From positions 1 to 11,505 of the forward strand of contig JBGTIS010000274.1 of NCBI GenBank assembly GCA_041745535.1: 11,505 nucleotides of DNA, given 5' to 3'. How positions within the stretch are numbered: the stretch's first letter is position 1; each line of letters opens with the position of its first letter. The DNA comes from JBGTIS01 sp041745535 (lineage in GTDB: Bacteria; Bacteroidota; Bacteroidia; Cytophagales; Cyclobacteriaceae). This document shows positions 6,377-11,505 of this stretch, in pieces. The notes beneath the pieces were generated by a model. It ran no database searches. It had not been told where the DNA came from and saw only the letters and a program-made list of their open reading frames with translations. The position numbers and the translations under genes are program-made.

Positions 6377-6392
6377 GAAGAACTTTACAAAA
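6377..6392 (-). repeat. Left copy of a 16-bp inverted repeat
   Basis: GAAGAACTTTACAAAA is the exact reverse complement of 7609-7624. The two copies face each other across 1,248 bases that contain exactly two genes. No target-site duplication is visible next to either copy. A 12-base part recurs at 6819-6830. Confidence 0.6.
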
Positions 6393-6403
6393 GAAATTAG
6401 AAA

Positions 6404-6432
6404 GCGAAAGCAACTATTTCAAGCATTTTCGC
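6404..6432 (+). other. Stem-loop in the leader of the gene at 6467
   Basis: GCGAAA (6404-6409) pairs perfectly with TTTCGC (6427-6432); GC at 6410-6411 and 6423-6424 can extend the stem past a two-base bulge. It ends 34 bases before the start codon. Function unknown. Confidence 0.25.
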
Positions 6433-6466
6433 ATCTGTAATTTATAAAACTTTCAACCTGAGTACA

Positions 6467-6748
6467 ATGAAAATAAAACCGATTCACGCATTCTTTATGG
6501 GTATAATAGGCCTGGGTTTTGGGCTTATGGTTGATAACATGATTGCCACAACGCATGTACCTTCTGATAAATCGCAGTATAAAAATGAAACTATCGATCA
6601 TCAGCCACCGACAGATATGCATACCTCGCCCATTCAGGAAAATAATAAGTCAGACGAGCCCGCAACCAGCCTGGAACTTATATCCATTAAAAGCGATCAG
6701 GAAACTAAAACGGGCGAAATTTTATCCCGGATTGGTTATATAAGTTAA
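6467..6748 (+). CDS. Hypothetical 93-residue protein with one N-terminal membrane helix
   Basis: Not recognised. MKIKPIH is followed by a hydrophobic segment (about residues 8-27, with GIIGLGFGLMVDNMI), either an uncleaved anchor or a signal sequence; I see no good signal-peptidase site and no lipobox cysteine. The remaining 65 residues are polar, rich in Asp, Glu, Lys, Ser and Thr, with a proline-containing stretch (HQPPTDMHTSPIQE) and look disordered. The basic N-terminus predicts the tail outside the cytoplasm. The gene sits between the left copy of the 16-bp repeat and the partial copy at 6819, and is followed on the same strand by the 212-residue gene. The clean ATG, membrane segment and ordinary codon use make it probably real, but without a known homologue this remains open. 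Confidence 0.6.
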   Translation: MKIKPIHAFFMGIIGLGFGLMVDNMIATTHVPSDKSQYKNETIDHQPPTDMHTSPIQENNKSDEPATSLELISIKSDQETKTGEILSRIGYIS

Positions 6749-6775
6749 TCAATAGGCATGAAAACAAACCTGGCA

Positions 6776-6816
6776 GGTAAGAACTGAAAAAAGTTAGCCT
6801 TTTCTGTTACCTTACC
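6776..6816 (+). terminator. Possible stem-loop terminator after the 93-residue gene
   Basis: GGTAAG (6776-6781) and CTTACC (6811-6816) pair perfectly and are followed by AGTTTTG. A small inner hairpin AACT/AGTT (6782-6785, 6792-6795) could form. The stem is short and the T-run has only four bases, so termination would be weak. The following TTTTG is also the start of the repeat copy at 6819. Confidence 0.25.
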
Positions 6817-6818
6817 AG

Positions 6819-6830
6819 TTTTGTAAAGTT
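6819..6830 (+). repeat. Partial (12-bp) internal copy of the 16-bp repeat
   Basis: TTTTGTAAAGTT, identical to the first 12 bases of 7609-7624 and in the same orientation, lying between the two genes and 64 bases upstream of the ATG at 6895. After position 6830 the match to the other copies ends. Confidence 0.45.
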
Positions 6831-6894
6831 AACCATGCAAAAGCAGTTGCCACTAAGGTAATTGCTCAGGCATCTGAAAATTTAATTTTTGATT

Positions 6895-7533
6895 ATGTGG
6901 GACGAGCGTATGATAATTCATCACTATATGGAAGAAATCCTAGATTTTGAAATTCAGGAAACAGGAATAATCTCAAAAGCTTTGCGGAGTAAAGGGGTTT
7001 TCAGTTTTTGTGAAGCGGTCAGTTTCATGAGCCGGCTCCCCTATGGCAGAATTTCTGATGTCAGAAATCTCGCTCTGGTTATTAGCGAAAACCGCGGAAC
7101 ATTTACTACCAAACACGCTGCCCTGGTGAAGCTTGCCAGAGAAAATAATCACCATTCGGTAAAGCTTACCCTGTGCCTCATCAATATGAATGGCTGCAAT
7201 ACGTATGGTACAGAAAAAATTTTGCTTAAATATGGATTACATGCCTTACCCGAAGCGCGGGGATATTTAAAATATAATGACCATTTGTTTGACGTGCACT
7301 GCAACGAGCACCTAGAAAATACCCTGGCCGATTCTCTTATTTCAGAGATAGAAATAGAACCTTTACAAATTGGCCGTTTTAAGGAAAAATACCACAAAAA
7401 TTTTATTAAAAACTGGCTGCAAATCGAGAAGTTGTCTAAAAGCTGGGATGCGGAAGCCATATGGAAAATAAGAGAAGAATGTATAACGCTACTCTGTAGT
7501 GAGGCCAACCCTTACGCTGGCAGATACAAATAG
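6895..7533 (+). CDS. Transglutaminase-like family protein, apparently lacking catalytic Cys and His
   Basis: Cytoplasmic-type protein of 212 residues, no membrane segment. LPYGRISDVRNLALVISENRG (48-68), GTFTTKHAALVKLARENN (68-85), LPEARGYLKYN (118-128), LFDVH (131-135) and the C-terminal EIEIEPLQIGRFKEKYHK resemble a conserved family I remember from Bacilli and Bacteroidota. Those members read GTCSSKHA and PEAHCYLK where this one reads GTFTTKHA and PEARGYLK. If that recollection is right, the Cys nucleophile is Phe70 (codon TTT, one base from TGT) and the His is Arg122, while Asp133 remains, so this copy would be a pseudo-enzyme with an intact fold. No family member has a function I can state. 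The start is the ATG at 6895; a TTG at 6889 and an ATG at 6910 are alternatives. No ribosome site is visible. The frame is intact, so it is not an obvious pseudogene. It lies inside the 16-bp inverted repeats. Confidence 0.7.
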   Translation: MWDERMIIHHYMEEILDFEIQETGIISKALRSKGVFSFCEAVSFMSRLPYGRISDVRNLALVISENRGTFTTKHAALVKLARENNHHSVKLTLCLINMNGCNTYGTEKILLKYGLHALPEARGYLKYNDHLFDVHCNEHLENTLADSLISEIEIEPLQIGRFKEKYHKNFIKNWLQIEKLSKSWDAEAIWKIREECITLLCSEANPYAGRYK

Positions 7534-7607
7534 CTTCCCTTTGCCCTTTACTAGTTTTCATTTAAGAAAGCACCAAAATTAAAGATAATAATGTAGCGCC
7601 TGAGTGG

Positions 7608-7632
7608 GTTTTGTAAAGTTCTTCTACAAAAC
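7608..7632. repeat. 8-bp perfect inverted repeat overlapping the right 16-bp repeat
   Basis: GTTTTGTA (7608-7615) and TACAAAAC (7625-7632) are perfect inverse copies around a 9-base loop. It lies 75 bases after the stop of the 212-residue gene. No T-run follows, so it is a poor terminator; a protein-binding site or the end of an element are alternatives. Confidence 0.4.
7609..7624 (+). repeat. Right copy of the 16-bp inverted repeat
   Basis: TTTTGTAAAGTTCTTC, the exact reverse complement of 6377-6392. See the left copy for context. Confidence 0.6.
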
Positions 7633-7806
7633 TTCGCTATGCCGAACTTCTCCCCATAATTTTTCTCCTCTTCTTACCCCAATATTTTTTCATAGTAGCA
7701 TATATTCGCAAAAATTTTGTAAAATACAATCTGTTAATTTTTGTTTATTCTAAAATTAATGGCAGATATTGATTATATATATGAAAGAGCGTTTAGCTGC
7801 TTAAAC

Positions 7807-7814
7807 TAATTTTG
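7807..7814 (+). promoter_or_regulatory. -7 box of the probable MscS promoter
   Basis: TAATTTTG matches TAnnTTTG exactly and would place the transcript start about 45 bases before the ATG at 7867. No clear TTG-type -33 element is at the right distance (the region around 7783-7787 reads GAAAG), so the box is supported by one element only. Confidence 0.35.
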
Positions 7815-7832
7815 TATAGGTAGATATCTGGT

Positions 7833-7845
7833 ATCCTGATAGGAT
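7833..7845 (+). other. Short leader hairpin before the MscS gene
   Basis: ATCCT-GAT-AGGAT: five perfect base pairs around a three-base loop, ending 21 bases before the start codon, within the predicted 5' leader. Confidence 0.25.
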
Positions 7846-7866
7846 GATTTCTTATTTTAAAAAGTG

Positions 7867-8763
7867 ATGGATAAAATTAGCCAGATAGATGAAAACTTGT
7901 TACTCCGCATAGAAGAAATGTGGGGCTATATTAAATATATTTTTACTACTGCCATACCAGGTACCCCCTTTACATTAATATCCGTTATTACTTTCCTCAT
8001 CAGTGTTATTTTATTGATTTTCATAGCCGGAAAAATTAATAAATTCCTGGTTAATAATATTCTTTCCCGCTACGATATTGATATTGGCGTTCGGCAATCT
8101 ATCGGTACCATCATTCGGTACATTATCATGGTTTTAGGCCTGATTATTATTGTACAGGCCTCGGGAGTTAACCTCAGTTCGCTTAGTATTCTGGCTGGTG
8201 CACTAGGTGTAGGGATTGGTTTTGGCCTGCAAAATATTGCCAATAATTTTATTTCCGGCCTTATTATTCTGTTCGAGCGCCCCATAAAAGTAGGCGACCG
8301 CATTGAAGTGGGCGAAATTAATGGTGATGTAATAAAAATTTCGGCCCGGGCTACCACGGTACTCACCAACGACAATATCTCTGTAATTGTCCCTAATTCA
8401 GAGTTTATCTCTTCGCGGGTAATTAACTGGAGCCACAACGACCGGAAAGTCCGTTTTCGGTTTCCGGTGGGTGTGGCATACAAGGAAGATCCGGATCGTG
8501 TAAAGAAAATTCTGCTGGAAGTACTCCGCAAACATCCTGGCGTACTACAAAATCCGCCACCCGATGTATGGTTCGACGAGTTTGGCGATAGCTCACTGAA
8601 CTTTAAACTGATGGTGTGGACCTCCACCTATATACAAAGGCCTAACAACTTGAAAAGCCAGCTGAATTACGAAATATTCCGGAAGTTCAGAGAACATAAT
8701 ATTGAAATTCCCTTTCCTCAGCGCGACCTGCATATCAAAAGTGGGTTCCCTTCCGATAAATAA
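7867..8763 (+). CDS. mscS: MscS-family small-conductance mechanosensitive channel
   Basis: Inner-membrane channel that opens on membrane tension and releases solutes during hypo-osmotic shock; it works as a homoheptamer. The 298 residues follow the MscS plan. TM1 spans about 35-57 and TM2 78-98. Pore helix TM3 spans about 103-134, with the packed Gly/Ala stretch SILAGALGVGIGFGLQNIANN and FISGLIILFERPIKVGD leading into the beta domain. The IVPNSEFISSRVINWS signature lies at 174-189, and the C-terminal alpha/beta domain ends at about IPFPQRDLHI (281-290). The length (E. coli MscS has 286) indicates a single-unit channel without large extra domains. The start is the ATG at 7867; the GTG directly before it in frame is not needed. 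The gene is probably monocistronic, with an exact -7-type box about 55 bases upstream. It is a general family member; a gated preference for particular ions cannot be read. Confidence 0.95.
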   Translation: MDKISQIDENLLLRIEEMWGYIKYIFTTAIPGTPFTLISVITFLISVILLIFIAGKINKFLVNNILSRYDIDIGVRQSIGTIIRYIIMVLGLIIIVQASGVNLSSLSILAGALGVGIGFGLQNIANNFISGLIILFERPIKVGDRIEVGEINGDVIKISARATTVLTNDNISVIVPNSEFISSRVINWSHNDRKVRFRFPVGVAYKEDPDRVKKILLEVLRKHPGVLQNPPPDVWFDEFGDSSLNFKLMVWTSTYIQRPNNLKSQLNYEIFRKFREHNIEIPFPQRDLHIKSGFPSDK

Positions 8764-8811
8764 GGCTTTGTACCGCTGCTTCTAAAAATATGTGCTGAAT
8801 AAGTTATGCTA

Positions 8812-8842
8812 TTGTTATTTAGGTTCTGTTTCAACAACTTTG
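8812..8842 (+). promoter_or_regulatory. Probable promoter of the serine-biosynthesis fusion gene
   Basis: TTG at 8812-8814 and CAACTTTG at 8835-8842 are 20 bases apart, a good fit to the Bacteroidota -33 / -7 pattern with one mismatch in TAnnTTTG. Transcription would start near 8849, at the palindrome TTCTTAAGAA (8850-8859), giving a leader of about 65 bases. Confidence 0.4.
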
Positions 8843-8913
8843 CAGAAAATTCTTAAGAAGCGCCCCTTGCCCTTCTAACAGGATCTTACTCCTACAGAAA
8901 CAAATATAAACGG

Positions 8914-10809
8914 ATGAAAATTGCAGATAAATATTTTATCATCGACTTCGATAGCACCTTTACCAAAGTAGAAGCCCTGGATTTGTTGTGCGAAATTGCC
9001 TTAACCGATAGTAAACAACAGGCAGAAGTTGTAAAAAAAGTAAAAGAAATTACCGACCTGTGTATGAACGGCGAAATTACTTTTGCTGAGTCGCTGGCGA
9101 AAAGATTTGAACTGCTACTGGCCAACAGAGACGACCTGCGAAAACTTATTGACAGATTAAAAGAAAATGTTTCCGTTTCGTTCAAACGCAACAAAGAGTT
9201 TTTCGAGAAATACGCCGACCAGATTTACATTATATCCAATGGCTTCAAAGAATTTATTGTACCCATCGTATCAGAATATGGCATTAAGCCCGATCATGTG
9301 TTTGCCAATACTTTTCAGTTTAACGAACAGGGCGATATTATAGGGTTTGACCAGCAGAACGTACTGGCAGGCAACAATGGCAAAGTAGAAACTATTAAAA
9401 AACTGGATTTGCGTGGTGATATTTATGTAATTGGTGACGGTTACAGCGATTACCAGATCAAAGCTGCCGGGCTGGCCAATAAATTTTATGCCTTTACCGA
9501 AAACATTGAAAGAAATGCCGTGCTGGAAAAGGCCGATTACATCGCGCCTTCGCTTGATGAATTTTTATATGTAAATAAAATGAATACCGCTATTTCTTAT
9601 CCGAAAAACAGAATTAAGGTTTTATTGCTGGAAAATATCCATCCCAGCGCGGTTGAACGGCTTAAAGAAGAAGGCTACCAGGTAGAAATCCATGCGGGTG
9701 GCCTGGATGAAGACGAACTATGTGAAGCCATTAAAGATGTATCTATATTAGGCATCCGCTCTAAAACCCAGGTTACCCAGCGGGTACTGGCCCATGCCAA
9801 TCGCCTGTGGGTAGTGGGCGCGTTCTGTATTGGTACCAATCAGATAGACCTGAAGGCCTGCCTGGAAAAAGGTGTGGCGGTGTTCAACGCGCCGTATAGC
9901 AATACCCGCTCGGTGGTTGAGCTGGCCATTGGCGAAATCATTATGCTGATGCGCAATCTGCCTGATAAAATAGCCTCCATGCACCAGGGAAAATGGCAGA
10001 AATCAGCTTCTAAAAGCTTTGAAATAAGAGGCAAAAAACTCGGTATTATTGGCTATGGCAACATTGGCACCCAGCTTTCGGTACTGGCCGAAGGCATGGG
10101 CATGGATGTATATTATTATGATATTATAGAAAGGCTCGCCCTTGGTAACGCCACCAAATGCAACAGCCTGGACGAACTGTTGGCCGTAGCCGATGTAATC
10201 AGCTTGCATGTAGATGGCCGGCCTGATAATAAAAAGTTTGTTACCGCTGAGCATTTCGCTAAAATGAAACCCGGTGTTATTTTACTGAACCTCAGCCGGG
10301 GATCGGTGGTGGATATAAAAGCATTGAAAGAAAATATAGAAAACGGCAAGGTAGCCGGAGCCGCCATCGATGTGTTTCCTGAAGAGCCCAAAAGCAATCA
10401 GGAAGAATTTACTTCCGAACTGCGCGGATTGCCTAATTTAATTCTTACACCCCACATCGGTGGCAGCACTTTGGAAGCTCAGGAGAAGATTGCCGATTTT
10501 GTGCCTGGTAAAATTATAGAATATATCAATACCGGCAGTACCACTAACAGCGTGAACTTCCCCAATCAGCAGTTGCCGATGTTGCAGAACGCGCACCGGC
10601 TGATTCATATCCACCGGAATGTGCCGGGTATTCTGGCTAAAATTAACAATGCCTTTGCCGAACATAACATCAACGTGGTAGGCCAGTACCTGAAAACCAA
10701 CGAAACCATCGGTTATGTGATTACCGATATCGACAAAGCGTATGACGAGAAAGTGGTGAAAGATTTGCGAAATATTGAGAATACCATCAGGTTCCGGGTA
10801 TTGTATTAA
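8914..10809 (+). CDS. serA: SerB-like HAD phosphatase fused to D-3-phosphoglycerate dehydrogenase (SerA)
   Basis: One 631-residue cytoplasmic chain carrying enzymes for steps 1 and 3 of serine synthesis. Residues 1-215 form an HAD phosphatase of the phosphoserine phosphatase type: nucleophile motif IIDFDST (D11, D13) and E20, IISNG (S108), K157, and IGDGYSD (D175, D179). Residues 234-545 are phosphoglycerate dehydrogenase: FCIGTNQIDL near 304-313, FNAPYSNTRSVVELAIGE, the NAD-binding GYGNIG (G380, G382, G385) with D403 binding the ribose, and the catalytic set R462, E491 and H514, spaced exactly as R240, E269 and H292 of E. coli SerA. Residues 560-631 are an ACT domain (VPGILAKINNAFAEHNINVVGQ), in other SerA proteins the site of serine feedback. 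All key residues of both halves are present, so both should be active. SerC, the step between, is not in the window. The ATG at 8914 is well placed, directly before the phosphatase domain. Substrate of the phosphatase half is inferred; related HAD-IB enzymes differ. Confidence 0.94.
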   Translation: MKIADKYFIIDFDSTFTKVEALDLLCEIALTDSKQQAEVVKKVKEITDLCMNGEITFAESLAKRFELLLANRDDLRKLIDRLKENVSVSFKRNKEFFEKYADQIYIISNGFKEFIVPIVSEYGIKPDHVFANTFQFNEQGDIIGFDQQNVLAGNNGKVETIKKLDLRGDIYVIGDGYSDYQIKAAGLANKFYAFTENIERNAVLEKADYIAPSLDEFLYVNKMNTAISYPKNRIKVLLLENIHPSAVERLKEEGYQVEIHAGGLDEDELCEAIKDVSILGIRSKTQVTQRVLAHANRLWVVGAFCIGTNQIDLKACLEKGVAVFNAPYSNTRSVVELAIGEIIMLMRNLPDKIASMHQGKWQKSASKSFEIRGKKLGIIGYGNIGTQLSVLAEGMGMDVYYYDIIERLALGNATKCNSLDELLAVADVISLHVDGRPDNKKFVTAEHFAKMKPGVILLNLSRGSVVDIKALKENIENGKVAGAAIDVFPEEPKSNQEEFTSELRGLPNLILTPHIGGSTLEAQEKIADFVPGKIIEYINTGSTTNSVNFPNQQLPMLQNAHRLIHIHRNVPGILAKINNAFAEHNINVVGQYLKTNETIGYVITDIDKAYDEKVVKDLRNIENTIRFRVLY

Positions 10810-10818
10810 GATACTCTG

Positions 10819-10873
10819 TTTGGTACGATGCTGCGTGGCTCAAACCCGAGTTTACACGTTGTGTCGTACCAAA
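10819..10873. terminator. Long inverted repeat between convergent serA and hemF
   Basis: TTTGGTACGA (10819-10828) and TCGTACCAAA (10864-10873) are perfect 10-bp inverse copies. Inside, CGTG (10834-10837) can pair with CACG (10855-10858), and AAAC (10842-10845) with GTTT (10850-10853), so a long interrupted stem can form. It fills the 102-base space between two genes that end toward each other, where a two-way terminator is expected. Neither side has a proper T-run, so intrinsic termination is not assured; a short dispersed palindromic repeat is the alternative. Confidence 0.45.
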
Positions 10874-10911
10874 AACCTTTGCTACGGTAACACTTTATTA
10901 TTCCATTGTGC

Positions 10912-11505
10912 CTACACGGGCATTGCCACCCAATCAACATCTTTTTTCAGCCATTGTAAGGTTTCGGCTTCCGGGGTGCCTGCCTCAGGTTGCAGGTTAT
11001 AATGCCAGTGTGCCTGTGGGGGCATGCTCATCAGAATCGACTCGGTGCGACCTTCGGTATCCAGGCCGAATTTGGTGCCTTTGTCCCACACCAGGTTGAA
11101 CTCTACATAGCGTCCCCGACGGATTTGCTGCCAGCTTTTCTCTGTTTCAGTAAAGGATAAGCTTTTATTCTTTTGCATAAAATGCGTATAAAGGGGAGCA
11201 AATAAAAGCCCTACGTCTTTTACAAACGCGAACCGGGCTTCCATATTAAACTCGCTGTTGGCAGCAAGGCGGTCGAAAAAAATACCCCCAATGCCCCGGG
11301 TTTCGTTACGGTGTTTGATATAAAAGTAATCGTCGGCCCACTTCTTGAATTCCGGATAATACTGGGCATCGTGCCGGTCGCACACTTTTTTCAATTCAGT
11401 ATGAAAATACCGGGCATCCTGCTGGTCTATATAGTGCGGCGTAAGGTCGATGCCACCGCCAAACCAGCTAACGCCATTGGTCATCTCAAAATACCGCACA
11501 TTCAT
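10912..11505 (-). CDS. hemF: Oxygen-dependent coproporphyrinogen III oxidase (HemF), 5' end cut by window edge
   Basis: Converts coproporphyrinogen III to protoporphyrinogen IX by two oxidative decarboxylations using O2, late in haem synthesis; cytoplasmic homodimer. The window has the last 197 codons to a TAG at 10914-10912; about 100 N-terminal residues lie beyond the right edge. Recognisable segments are MNVRYFEM, SWFGGGIDLTPHY (13-25), FHTELKKVCDRH, FKKWADDYFYIKHRNETRGIGG (53-74) with a conserved His, WQQIRRGRYVEFNLVWDKGTKFGL (125-148) and TESILMSMPPQ. The Met at the very edge is internal: in known HemF proteins the same position is inside a conserved ...H-x-N-x-R-(Y/F)-F strand. Use of HemF implies oxygen-dependent haem synthesis. 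The gene is convergent with serA. Confidence 0.97.
   Translation of the reverse strand: MNVRYFEMTNGVSWFGGGIDLTPHYIDQQDARYFHTELKKVCDRHDAQYYPEFKKWADDYFYIKHRNETRGIGGIFFDRLAANSEFNMEARFAFVKDVGLLFAPLYTHFMQKNKSLSFTETEKSWQQIRRGRYVEFNLVWDKGTKFGLDTEGRTESILMSMPPQAHWHYNLQPEAGTPEAETLQWLKKDVDWVAMPV

Larger units (their letters stand above)
6164..6466. other. 303-base AT-rich gap, leader of the small membrane protein
   Basis: No credible gene; an open frame at 6132-6353 overlaps the 3' end of the previous gene in another frame and has atypical composition. The gap holds a promoter candidate at 6230-6260, one copy of the 16-bp repeat at 6377-6392, and a stem-loop at 6404-6432. Confidence 0.45.
7534..7866. 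other. 333-base AT-rich gap before the MscS gene
   Basis: No gene seen. It contains the right copy of the 16-bp repeat, an 8-bp perfect stem overlapping it (7608-7632), a pyrimidine-rich stretch around 7645-7690, a -7-like box at 7807-7814 and a short leader hairpin at 7833-7845. Confidence 0.5.

Noticed and set aside
6377..7624. Complete insertion sequence or transposon
   Set aside because: Despite the 16-bp inverted ends there is no transposase or recombinase, no target-site duplication, and the third partial copy is internal; recorded as repeats only.
7645..7690. Pyrimidine-rich stretch with an imperfect repeat (CCCCATAATTTTT / CCCCAATATTTTTT)
   Set aside because: Only loosely similar units, two copies, no further structure; likely compositional.
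8070..8627. 185-codon minus-strand open frame
   Set aside because: Antisense shadow of the MscS gene, whose plus-strand product matches the family throughout.
11503..11505. ATG at the right edge as the true start of hemF
   Set aside because: The Met lies inside a conserved HemF strand and about 100 N-terminal residues would be missing; the gene continues past the window.

Overview
The window looks like chromosomal DNA of a Bacteroidota bacterium, most likely a Cytophagales or Hymenobacteraceae-type organism. This is inferred from protein character, not from a search. Supporting signs are a primary-type sigma factor starting MRQLKIT, pantothenate-pathway PanB of the MSVHK type, a phosphatase-dehydrogenase fusion for serine synthesis, an ECF sigma gene overlapping a two-helix membrane partner, near-absence of Shine-Dalgarno sequences, and several TAnnTTTG-like -7 boxes. 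Intergenic DNA is strongly AT-rich compared with the genes.

Layout. Left part, all on the minus strand: the first 252 codons of an RpoD-type sigma factor (runs off the left edge), a 655-base AT-rich gap with short dyads, a DUF2062 membrane protein, a 641-base gap, and panB. panB is divergent from a GT4-like glycosyltransferase at 3501. Middle: an ECF sigma / candidate anti-sigma pair (minus, ATGA overlap), convergent with the glycosyltransferase and divergent from a small three-helix membrane protein at 5822. Then come two poorly known plus-strand genes: a 93-residue single-helix protein and a 212-residue protein. The latter resembles a transglutaminase-like family but seems to lack its Cys and His. 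Both lie between a perfect 16-bp inverted repeat (6377-6392 and 7609-7624). Right part: an MscS-type mechanosensitive channel, the 631-residue SerB-like/SerA fusion, and the C-terminal two thirds of HemF on the minus strand (runs off the right edge).

How the genes relate. Most are single transcription units of core metabolism and envelope function (coenzyme A precursor, serine, haem, turgor release) rather than one pathway. The clearest functional module is sigma / anti-sigma / divergent membrane protein at 4705-6163. I see no rRNA, tRNA, CRISPR array, phage gene or transposase. Nothing here proves a new system. The points most worth following are the fused serine enzyme, the apparent pseudo-enzyme with its flanking 16-bp repeats, and a 9-bp stem in the ECF sigma leader.
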